Below, piece after piece: positions 1 through 5,090 of a stretch of 5,090 nt of DNA. This DNA is from Clostridia bacterium (GTDB lineage Bacteria; Bacillota; Clostridia; Christensenellales; UBA1242): NCBI GenBank assembly GCA_900766395.1, contig CAAFWB010000033.1:1-5090 (forward strand). The letters are read 5' to 3'. The notes under the pieces are model-generated. The model was not told the DNA's origin and searched no databases. It saw only the letters and a list, made by a program, of their open reading frames with translations. Numbering within the stretch: position 1 is the first letter of the stretch; each line of letters starts with the position of its first letter. The translations under genes and the position numbers were made by a program.

Positions 1-347
1 GCTGTATCGGCGGCCGTGAGGGCTTCAACATCTGCGTGATTGTAGCCACCAACGCGTCTGACGTGATATTCTTTTTTTGTTTCAACATCAATAACTCTGG
101 CATCAGTAAACTTTTCAAAAAGTGAATTTACAACTGAAAACCAATTTAGTTTTTCAACTTGAACAATGTTGTTGTCGTAGTGAGTTGTTGAATATGGCTC
201 GAGTTCTCTTGCGTCATTATATCGTGCCTGTTCTTCAATGGACATATTTTCATATTTTGTTGGGCTGAGTAATGACGGCAAAATACTTGCCAAAACACTT
301 GACGCAAAAATTGAAATAAGAAGCAATAAGACCAATTTTGATTTCAT
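1..347 (-). CDS. Secreted or membrane-anchored protein, N-terminal part only (runs off left edge)
   Basis: The minus strand is open from an ATG at 347 to the left edge (115 full codons) and is absent from simple long-ORF lists because it lacks a stop here. Residues 1-20 form a signal peptide: K2 and K4, then a Leu/Ile-rich core (5-14), then a plausible cleavage site after V18-L19-A20. It may also stay as an anchor. Residues 31-80 are polar and unrecognised. Residues 84-115 carry the pattern IDVETKKEYHVRR followed by GGYNHADVEALT. I recall this RR-x-GG-x-NHAD-x-E-x-LT block from uncharacterised extracytoplasmic proteins of Clostridia, often next to peptidoglycan-binding domains. That is recollection, not a search. 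Function is unknown, and a cell-envelope role is an inference. An in-frame ATG at 362 would add five residues (MQNKN). Neither start has a Shine-Dalgarno, so the start is uncertain. The gene diverges from the small membrane protein at 491. Confidence 0.75.
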   Translation of the reverse strand, partial: MKSKLVLLLLISIFASSVLASILPSLLSPTKYENMSIEEQARYNDARELEPYSTTHYDNNIVQVEKLNWFSVVNSLFEKFTDARVIDVETKKEYHVRRVGGYNHADVEALTAADT

Positions 348-377
348 ATTTTTATTTTGCATATATTCAAAAAATTT

Positions 378-408
378 ATTATATATTGTCGAAATTTTTG
401 CAATTCAA
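378..408 (-). promoter_or_regulatory. Likely SigA promoter of the leftward secreted-protein gene
   Basis: Read on the minus strand, a TTGAAT -35 element lies at 408-403. After 17 bases comes TATATA at 385-380, overlapping a perfect TATAAT at 383-378 (spacing 19). Transcription would begin near 371, leaving a leader of about 24 bases to the ATG at 347, or about 9 to the in-frame ATG at 362, with no Shine-Dalgarno in either. The region is very AT-rich, so chance matches are a risk. Confidence 0.5.
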
Positions 409-437
409 ACAAACTGAATAAAAATAATAAAAAACAC

Positions 438-466
438 TTGAAATTTGGTTTTTGTTTTGTTATAAT
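438..466 (+). promoter_or_regulatory. Near-consensus SigA promoter for the small membrane protein
   Basis: TTGAAA (438-443, five of six consensus bases) is followed by exactly 17 bases and a perfect TATAAT (461-466). Transcription should start near 473, just before the Shine-Dalgarno at 477-482. This rules out an upstream in-frame TTG at 452 as the start, since it lies inside the promoter. It is the only good promoter I see ahead of both the 75-residue gene and valS, so valS may depend on readthrough from it. Confidence 0.85.
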
Positions 467-490
467 CAAAAACATCAAGGAGAAAACGAG

Positions 491-718
491 ATGTTGTTAT
501 TAGAAGATTTTGTGACAGTTATTTCAAGAGCAAATGTTATTGCTGGAATAATTTTGGCAGCCGTGGGACTTGCACTCACACTTTTGGCAAAAAAAATCAC
601 AAGAATTGCCAGAAAAAAGCAAGACATTGACGAGGCTGACAAATTGTATCTTGCACTCAAAGGACTCGCACTTGTTATGATTCTGGTGGCTCTGATTGTT
701 ATGATAATCAAAATTTAA
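491..718 (+). CDS. Small protein with two membrane segments, unknown function
   Basis: The product has 75 residues. The ATG at 491 is chosen because AAGGAG at 477-482 sits eight bases upstream and the promoter lies immediately before that. Hydropathy by eye gives two transmembrane helices, about residues 15-33 (Val/Ile/Ala/Gly/Leu-rich) and 57-74 (Leu/Val/Ile/Met-rich). They are joined by a charged loop (34-56) that starts very basic (KK, R, RKK) and then turns acidic (DIDEAD). By the positive-inside rule the loop is cytoplasmic and both ends face outward, a helical hairpin. There is no signal peptide cleavage site and no toxin, holin or transporter motif that I recognise. A terminator follows 23 bases after the stop, then valS. 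A strong promoter and ideal ribosome-binding site argue that the gene is real. It could be a small accessory subunit or a stress peptide, but nothing here tells which. Confidence 0.8.
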   Translation: MLLLEDFVTVISRANVIAGIILAAVGLALTLLAKKITRIARKKQDIDEADKLYLALKGLALVMILVALIVMIIKI

Positions 719-741
719 TTTGTCAAATTTGTGAGAAAATG

Positions 742-771
742 AACATAGGAACTGCTTCCTATGTTTTTTTT
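742..771 (+). terminator. Intrinsic terminator between the small membrane protein gene and valS
   Basis: A perfect 10-bp stem, AACATAGGAA (742-751) with TTCCTATGTT (756-765), closes a four-base CTGC loop and runs into an unbroken T tract that ends at 771. It has the form of a Rho-independent terminator. It ends only 17 bases before the valS start codon, so it would block readthrough into valS unless it is leaky or regulated. The stem has only four G-C pairs, so partial readthrough is likely. Confidence 0.8.
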
Positions 772-788
772 GAAAAAGGGGAGAAAAG

Positions 789-3404
789 ATGCAAAAGAGT
801 TATGAACCAAAAGAGTTTGAAAAAGACATATATCAAAATTGGTTAAACAAAAAATATTTCCATGCTGATGCGGATTCAACAAAACCGCATTTTTCTGTTG
901 TTATGCCACCACCAAATGTCACTGGGCAACTTCACATTGGACACGCCCTCAATGACACAATTCAAGACATTCTTGTCAGATACAAGAGAATGAAAGGTTT
1001 TGACACGCTTTGGCTTCCAGGAACAGACCACGCAGCAATCGCAACCGAAGCAAAAGTTGTTGAAGCAATCACAAAAGAAAGCAAAACAAAAGAAGAAATC
1101 GGAAGAGAGGAGTTCGTAAAACTTGGCTGGGATTGGTATAGAAAATACGGCAACAGAATTTGCGAGCAACTTCAAGGTCTTGGTGTTTCATGCGATTGGG
1201 ACAGAAAAGCTTTCACAATGGACGAAAACCTCAATCGTGCTGTTAAACATGTTTTTGTTTCATACTATAACAAAGGCTTGATATATAAAGGAAAGAGAAT
1301 TGTCAACTGGTGTCCTCATTGCAAGAGTGCAATTTCAGACATTGAAAACGAATATGTTGACCAAAACACATCTTTGTGGTCAATTCGCTATCCATATGAA
1401 GACGGGACAGGCGAAATTGTTGTTGCGACAACAAGACCGGAAACGATGTTTGGAGACACCGCTGTTGCAGTCAATCCTCGTGACCCTCGCTATAAAGACA
1501 TTGTTGGCAAAAATGTTATTTTGCCACTTGTTAATCGCCCAATTCCAGTTGTTGCTGACGACTATTCAGAAATGGATTTTGGAACTGGTGCTGTTAAAAT
1601 CACACCAGCACATGACCCAAATGACTATGAACTTGGTCTTCGTCACAATTTGGAAGTCATTTCTTGCATTGGCGATGACGGAATTTTGACAGAAGCAGCA
1701 GGCGAATTTGCCGGACTTGACAGGTTTGAGGCACGAAAGCAAGTCGTTAAAAAACTCGAAGCAGAGGGCTATCTTGTCAAAATCACAAAATACAAAAACA
1801 AAGTTGGAACTTGCCAACGTTGTCACACAATCACAGAACCAAAAATCTCCACTCAATGGTTTGTTAAGATGGAAGATTTGGCAAAGCCTGCGATTGAAGT
1901 TGTGAAAAATGGCAAACTCAAATTTTTCCCAAAGCGCTTTGAAAAACAATATATCAACTGGCTTGCAAACATAAAAGATTGGTGCATTTCGCGTCAAATT
2001 TGGCTTGGGCACAGAATTCCGGCTTACACTTGTGAAGATTGTGGAAATCTTATGGTTGAAGAAAGCGATGTTCATGTATGTTCAAAATGCGGAAGTCACA
2101 ATATTGTTCAAGATCCCGATGTTCTTGACACATGGTTCTCATCTGCTCTTTGGCCTTTTTCAACACTTGGATATCCAAATCAAACAAAAGACCTAAAGAC
2201 ATATTACCCAACAAGCACACTCGTCACTGGCTATGACATTATTGCATTCTGGGTTTCCAAAATGGTTTTCTCAGGGCTTGAATTTATGGGCGATGTTCCT
2301 TTTGAACACTGCGTTATCAACGGCTTGGTTCGTGACGGAATTGGCAGAAAGATGAGCAAATCTTTGGGAAACGGTGTTGACCCAATCGAACTTATTGAAA
2401 AATATGGTGCAGATGCTCTTCGTATGTCACTTGTTCATGGAATGAGTATGGGGGCAGATGTCAAATATACTGAAAGCAAAGCAGAAAGTTCAAAAATCTT
2501 TATCAACAAACTTTTCAATGCTTCAAAATTTGTTCTTATGAATCTTGATGAATATGAAAAGCAAGACATTTCAAAATGTGTTCAAAACTATGCTGATAAG
2601 TGGATTTTGTCGGAGTATAACAAACTTGTCAAACACGTCACTCGCCATATGGATAAATATGAACAGGGCATTGCAATATCAAGTTTGATTGATTTTATTT
2701 GGTCAAAATTCTGCGATTGGTATATTGAAGCATCAAAGAACAACATTTATAGCCAAGACAAAACCATAAAAAACAAGACAATGAATGTTTTGGTTTATGT
2801 GCTTGAAGGCGTTCTAAAACTCATTCATCCATTCATTCCATTCGTGACTGAATATATTTATCAAGAACTACCTAGTCACAATGAGAGCATCATGATTGAG
2901 AAATATCCAGAATACACGGAAAAACTTAATTTCAAAGATGGTGCGAAGTTTGAACAAGTTATTTCAATCATCAAATCAATCAGAAATTTGCGTTCGGAAA
3001 TGAATGTTGCCGACAACAAAAGAACAGCAATTTATGTTGAAATTTTGAGCGAAAATGACCTCGTTGAAAAATCTCTTGATGTCATCTCAAAATTGGGCTA
3101 TGGAAACTCTGTGAAGGTTGTTTTGTCGGAAGATGAAATTGCTGACAAACACATCAAAATTTTGGGAGATATTGCAAACATATATATCCCAATGAATGAA
3201 CTTGTTGACACAGCAAAAGAGCAAGCACGACTTGAAAAAGAAATTGAAACTCTTAAAAAAGAAATTGCAAGAAGTGAAGGAATGTTGAACAACCAAAACT
3301 TCATTGCTCGTGCGCCAGCGGAACTTGTTGCAAAAGAACGTGAAAAACTTGAACGCAACCAGGCACTTCTCACAAAAACACAACAAGCACTTGCAGATTT
3401 ATAA
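789..3404 (+). CDS. valS: Valyl-tRNA synthetase
   Basis: This cytoplasmic class I enzyme joins valine to tRNA-Val using ATP and hydrolyses mis-charged Thr-tRNA-Val. The product has 871 residues, within the usual bacterial range of about 870-950. The catalytic Rossmann fold carries HIGH at 49-52 after PPPNVTG and the KMSKS loop at 521-525. The inserted CP1 editing domain is about 190-345, with TTRPETMFGDTA (214-225) and GTGAVKITPAHDPNDYE (265-281). Four CxxC pairs, C175/C178 with C342/C345 and C415/C418 with C431/C434, match the two zinc sites of Thermus-type ValRS. DWCISRQIWLGHRIP (397-411) is a family signature. The anticodon-binding helical domain is about 600-740, and a C-terminal tRNA-binding coiled coil is about 805-871 (Lys/Glu/Leu heptads). 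The start is supported by AAGGGGAG at 776-783, five bases before the ATG. There is no T-box leader and no convincing promoter of its own. All key residues are present and there is no frameshift. Confidence 0.98.
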   Translation: MQKSYEPKEFEKDIYQNWLNKKYFHADADSTKPHFSVVMPPPNVTGQLHIGHALNDTIQDILVRYKRMKGFDTLWLPGTDHAAIATEAKVVEAITKESKTKEEIGREEFVKLGWDWYRKYGNRICEQLQGLGVSCDWDRKAFTMDENLNRAVKHVFVSYYNKGLIYKGKRIVNWCPHCKSAISDIENEYVDQNTSLWSIRYPYEDGTGEIVVATTRPETMFGDTAVAVNPRDPRYKDIVGKNVILPLVNRPIPVVADDYSEMDFGTGAVKITPAHDPNDYELGLRHNLEVISCIGDDGILTEAAGEFAGLDRFEARKQVVKKLEAEGYLVKITKYKNKVGTCQRCHTITEPKISTQWFVKMEDLAKPAIEVVKNGKLKFFPKRFEKQYINWLANIKDWCISRQIWLGHRIPAYTCEDCGNLMVEESDVHVCSKCGSHNIVQDPDVLDTWFSSALWPFSTLGYPNQTKDLKTYYPTSTLVTGYDIIAFWVSKMVFSGLEFMGDVPFEHCVINGLVRDGIGRKMSKSLGNGVDPIELIEKYGADALRMSLVHGMSMGADVKYTESKAESSKIFINKLFNASKFVLMNLDEYEKQDISKCVQNYADKWILSEYNKLVKHVTRHMDKYEQGIAISSLIDFIWSKFCDWYIEASKNNIYSQDKTIKNKTMNVLVYVLEGVLKLIHPFIPFVTEYIYQELPSHNESIMIEKYPEYTEKLNFKDGAKFEQVISIIKSIRNLRSEMNVADNKRTAIYVEILSENDLVEKSLDVISKLGYGNSVKVVLSEDEIADKHIKILGDIANIYIPMNELVDTAKEQARLEKEIETLKKEIARSEGMLNNQNFIARAPAELVAKEREKLERNQALLTKTQQALADL

Positions 3405-3406
3405 GC

Positions 3407-3440
3407 AAAAAAGTCGAGATAATTCTCGACTTTTTGTTTT
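3407..3440. terminator. Bidirectional intrinsic terminator between valS and the DUF4364 gene
   Basis: The stem GTCGAGA (3413-3419) with TCTCGAC (3424-3430) has a TAAT loop. It is extended by A-T pairs from 3408-3412 with 3431-3435, giving about 12 bp. On the plus strand it is followed by TTTTTGTTTT, and on the minus strand by six T residues (3412-3407). It therefore can stop transcripts from valS, three bases after its stop codon, and from the convergent gene that ends at 3450. Confidence 0.9.
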
Positions 3441-3449
3441 GCAGAAAAA

Positions 3450-4001
3450 TTATTCTTCGATTAATGTTTCGTATATGTTTTCATAAATATTTGGTGCGAT
3501 TTCTTGCCACTTTTTGCAAGCGTTCATTGCGGAGTTGCGAGAAGGGGCTTTGAGTTTGAGTTCGAACATTGGTTGGTTGACCAGTTGCGAACGAATACGC
3601 AAGCAAACAGTGAAAGAACCGTCTGTGTTTTTTGTGTAGTCAGAAATATATTCTTGTGACCTTTTGACGCTCATTCGATTGAGTTTGACATAGTCGGTGA
3701 TTTTTTCACGAATACTCAAAGGAATACGTTTATAGAAGTGGGAGAGGCAGTTTCGACCTTCGTAGGTGATTGTGTAGCGCTCCTCGTTCTCCGCTTCTTC
3801 TGTTTTGTAGAGAAAGCCGGAATTAAGAAGTTCCCACATGAGTTCTTTGCATTCCATGTAGTTGAGCCAATTATTTTTGTTTGTGCAAATGTCAAGAATG
3901 GAGTTTTCCGTGAGAGGAATCTCCATTTTTTCCATAACCCAAAGCAAAATCAACTTTCCAGTTGTTTGGTCGCGTTCAAAAGTCTGTTCTCTGTGTTCCA
4001 T
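3450..4001 (-). CDS. DUF4364 family winged-helix protein
   Basis: The product has 183 residues, close to the usual DUF4364 length. I recognise the family from the N-terminal pattern GKLILLWVMEKMEIPLTENSI (15-35), a first helix followed by the PLT turn, and from the rest of a winged-helix fold. The recognition-helix region is about 47-61 (YMECKELMWELLNSG) and the beta wing about 62-80, with YTITYEGRNCL closing it. A second half (about 92-183) holds a basic helix, a beta stretch (130-150) and a C-terminal helix. DUF4364 proteins are conserved in Firmicutes and are presumed DNA-binding regulators, but their targets are not known to me. ATG at 4001 is chosen because the family domain begins right after it and the next Met (23) lies inside helix 1. 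The longer frame from 4244 crosses the promoter and the divergent gene. There is no Shine-Dalgarno: the TATAAT box is seven bases from the ATG. Transcription converges with valS. Confidence 0.9.
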   Translation of the reverse strand: MEHREQTFERDQTTGKLILLWVMEKMEIPLTENSILDICTNKNNWLNYMECKELMWELLNSGFLYKTEEAENEERYTITYEGRNCLSHFYKRIPLSIREKITDYVKLNRMSVKRSQEYISDYTKNTDGSFTVCLRIRSQLVNQPMFELKLKAPSRNSAMNACKKWQEIAPNIYENIYETLIEE

Positions 4002-4008
4002 TGTGTCT

Positions 4009-4037
4009 ATTATAACAAAGCAATTTTTTGTTGTCAT
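4009..4037 (-). promoter_or_regulatory. SigA promoter giving a leaderless DUF4364 transcript
   Basis: On the minus strand, ATGACA at 4037-4032 (five of six bases of TTGACA) is followed by exactly 17 bases and a perfect TATAAT at 4014-4009. Only seven bases, AGACACA, separate this box from the ATG at 4001. Transcription normally starts about seven bases after the -10 box, so the mRNA would begin at or within two or three bases of the start codon. Confidence 0.8.
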
Positions 4038-4096
4038 GCTTTTTCCAAAATTTATTCTAATAAATACTTTTATTTTTTCTTTTTGTGTGTTATTAT
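4031..4096 (+). promoter_or_regulatory. Candidate promoters for the 288-residue protein gene
   Basis: Two candidates are visible. The nearer is an extended -10, TG at 4088-4089, one base, then TATTAT at 4091-4096, with no good -35 at the right distance. It would start transcription near 4103 and place the GAGG Shine-Dalgarno at the very 5' end. The farther is TTGTCA at 4031-4036 with TATTCT at 4053-4058 (spacing 16), giving a leader of roughly 50 bases. Its -35 lies back to back on the same bases as the -35 of the divergent DUF4364 promoter. I cannot decide between them. Confidence 0.45.
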
Positions 4097-4113
4097 CAAA
4101 TGGCGAGGAAAAA

Positions 4114-4980
4114 ATGACTATTGCAAATGATGAAAAAAACTTAATAATGAATGTGATTTTGAGTTGCAACGAATTGATTGACGGCAAATTTATTTTGGCG
4201 GATTCAAAAATCTCGAAAATTCTCAAAGACATAACCGAAAGCAAAGAAGTTTATAACTTGCTTTCTGAATGTATGGCAAATTTTAATTTTGAAAGAGAAT
4301 TTATCAGAGCAAAAATCAAACTTCCAACAAAACCTGGATATTTCAAGATGCCTGATGAAAAATACAAAATTCTTCCAATGGTGTTTTGCATTTTGGTTGA
4401 TATCTCAAAACACAAAATTGATTTTCAGTCATTTTTGAAAGATTATTTCTCTGTTGAAGACGGAAAAATATCTGAATACGAAAACTTTGCAAATGAAGTC
4501 ATAAAACCATTCAGAAATGCAATCAGTGATATATTTGAACTTCCACTTGTGATTGAAGAACGCGTTCAAAAAATTCAGAAAAACGATCCTCTGCAAGACC
4601 ACAAAGAAAAGATTGAGGCACAAAAGAGATTTGAGGAAGAAAAAAAGGAGCAAGAAATGGAAGAACAACTTCAACAAAACAACATGCAAAATGAAAAGGA
4701 AAATCAAGAACCAAAACTCACAATTTTTGATGACATAACAAAGATTGTCAACGAGATCTTGGCAACAATTCAATATGATTATCATCTCAAACCAGACATA
4801 AAAGACAATGCGAGCATCATGCTTCAAGGCATCAATCGTGCTTGTGAACTTGAAGATTTCAAACTCCTCAACGCACTTCTTATTGGATTTGATTATGTCG
4901 GCGGGGGAATCAAGAGCATCAGATTTATTTATAAAGAACTCAAAGAAACAATCGCAGATTTCTATTCAAATCTTGACTAA
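4114..4980 (+). CDS. Uncharacterised 288-residue cytoplasmic protein with a coiled-coil linker
   Basis: I do not recognise a named family. The ATG at 4114 is chosen because CGAGGA (4104-4109) sits at proper spacing. A longer in-frame extension back to 3862 lies antisense to the DUF4364 gene and is rejected. The protein has no signal peptide and no clear membrane helix. Three parts can be seen. Residues 1-150 are a mainly helical N-terminal region whose most distinctive stretch is KLPTKPGYFKMPDEK (69-83), followed by a hydrophobic helix ILPMVFCILVDI (86-97). Residues 150-200 are a Glu/Lys/Gln-rich linker, a probable coiled coil. Residues 201-288 are a second helical region with LLNALLIGFDYVGGGIKSI (251-269). 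No catalytic motif, nucleotide-binding loop or metal ligand set is evident, so a scaffold or structural role is possible, but that is a guess. It is divergent from the DUF4364 gene across 112 bases. A terminator follows it. Confidence 0.88.
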   Translation: MTIANDEKNLIMNVILSCNELIDGKFILADSKISKILKDITESKEVYNLLSECMANFNFEREFIRAKIKLPTKPGYFKMPDEKYKILPMVFCILVDISKHKIDFQSFLKDYFSVEDGKISEYENFANEVIKPFRNAISDIFELPLVIEERVQKIQKNDPLQDHKEKIEAQKRFEEEKKEQEMEEQLQQNNMQNEKENQEPKLTIFDDITKIVNEILATIQYDYHLKPDIKDNASIMLQGINRACELEDFKLLNALLIGFDYVGGGIKSIRFIYKELKETIADFYSNLD

Positions 4981-5090
4981 AATATAGTTAGTGAAACAAC
5001 AACACAAAGCACAGTCGCAATGAGTGCCTGTGTTGTTTTTTGAATTAACAGTGCACTTTTTTTCATGCCAGTTTTTTCGAGGAAAGTGTA
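4977..5090 (-). CDS. Possible C-terminal end of a membrane protein (runs off right edge)
   Basis: The minus strand is open from the right edge to a TAG at 4979-4977, giving 38 codons including the stop. The readable product ends LEKTGMKKSALLIQK, then a hydrophobic stretch ALIATVLCVVVSLTIF that would make one membrane helix at the very C terminus, with a basic segment (KK, K) on its cytoplasmic side. Codon choice (ACA, ATT, GTT, CTC, GCA) fits the other genes. The stop overlaps the stop of the 288-residue gene tail to tail, a common arrangement in compact genomes. Against it: a plus-strand terminator lies wholly within it, and 37 open codons can occur by chance. An internal ATG at 5066 would give a 29-residue peptide but has no Shine-Dalgarno. 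I cannot name a family. Confidence 0.4.
   Translation of the reverse strand, partial: YTFLEKTGMKKSALLIQKTTQALIATVLCVVVSLTIF
4998..5041 (+). terminator. Intrinsic terminator after the 288-residue protein gene
   Basis: The outer stem AACAACACA (4998-5006) pairs with TGTGTTGTT (5029-5037). After a small bulge, the inner stem GCAC (5009-5012) pairs with GTGC (5024-5027) around an 11-base loop. Five T residues follow directly (5038-5041 plus those closing the stem), giving a T run from 5036. It begins 17 bases after the stop codon at 4980. On the minus strand there is no clean T run, so it works for the plus strand only. It lies inside a possible minus-strand coding frame. Confidence 0.85.

Noticed and set aside
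452..490. An upstream TTG start for the small membrane protein.
   Set aside because: It lies within the -35/-10 spacer of the promoter, so it would not be in the mRNA, and it lacks a Shine-Dalgarno.
720..748. A valS promoter with TTGTCA as -35.
   Set aside because: At spacings of 16-18 bases the -10 candidates (AACATA, ACATAG, CATAGG) match the consensus poorly and lie within the terminator stem.
1566..2075. Antisense open frames of up to 169 codons within valS (also at 876-1175 and 3087-3386).
   Set aside because: They are out-of-frame shadows of a highly conserved gene. They lack ribosome-binding sites and give Phe/Cys-rich products typical of antisense reading.
3862..4113. An in-frame upstream extension of the 288-residue gene (84 extra residues).
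   Set aside because: It runs antisense through the DUF4364 gene and across both divergent promoters, whereas the ATG at 4114 has a well-placed Shine-Dalgarno.
4002..4244. An 81-residue N-terminal extension of the DUF4364 frame.
   Set aside because: It overlaps the divergent coding region and contains the promoter. The family domain starts right after residue 1 of the shorter form.
5050..5063. The palindrome AGTGCACT followed by seven T residues, as a second terminator.
   Set aside because: The palindrome has no room for a loop and gives at most a two- to three-pair stem, so it cannot act as a terminator hairpin.
5080..5090. A plus-strand gene start, GTG at 5086 behind CGAGGA.
   Set aside because: Only one codon and two bases remain in the window, and spacing is too short (two bases) for a functional Shine-Dalgarno. 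Nothing can be supported.

Overview
This is an AT-rich chromosomal window that most resembles an uncultured, gut-type Clostridia member of the Bacillota. The evidence is a DUF4364 gene (a family known essentially from Firmicutes), Shine-Dalgarno sites of the AGGAG type, near-consensus SigA promoters, hairpin-plus-T-run terminators, and a bacterial valyl-tRNA synthetase with Cys-rich zinc sites. The assignment is by protein character only, and genus cannot be told.

Layout, left to right. (1) Minus strand, 1-347: the N-terminal end of a secreted or membrane-anchored protein that runs off the left edge. (2) A divergent promoter region at about 348-490. (3) Plus strand, 491-718: a 75-residue protein with two membrane segments, unknown function, followed by an intrinsic terminator. 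(4) Plus strand, 789-3404: valS, complete, 871 residues. (5) A bidirectional terminator at 3407-3440. (6) Minus strand, 3450-4001: a complete DUF4364 family winged-helix protein, apparently made from a leaderless mRNA. (7) A short divergent promoter region, 4002-4113. (8) Plus strand, 4114-4980: a 288-residue cytoplasmic protein of unknown function with two helical parts joined by a charged coiled-coil linker, followed by a strong hairpin terminator. (9) Minus strand at the right edge: an open frame that may be the C-terminal end of a membrane protein, meeting gene 8 tail to tail.

Only valS has a firm biochemical role: it charges tRNA-Val and edits mis-charged threonine. It sits directly behind the small membrane protein but is separated from it by a terminator, and there is no room for a T-box leader, the usual control of valS in Firmicutes. 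The other genes are single transcription units facing toward or away from one another, so their order does not point to a shared pathway. I see no mobile element, CRISPR array, rRNA, tRNA, riboswitch or phage signature, and nothing that amounts to a new multi-gene system. The points most worth a second look are the leaderless DUF4364 transcript, the terminator and missing T-box ahead of valS, the unknown 288-residue protein, and the right-edge frame that shares its DNA with a terminator.
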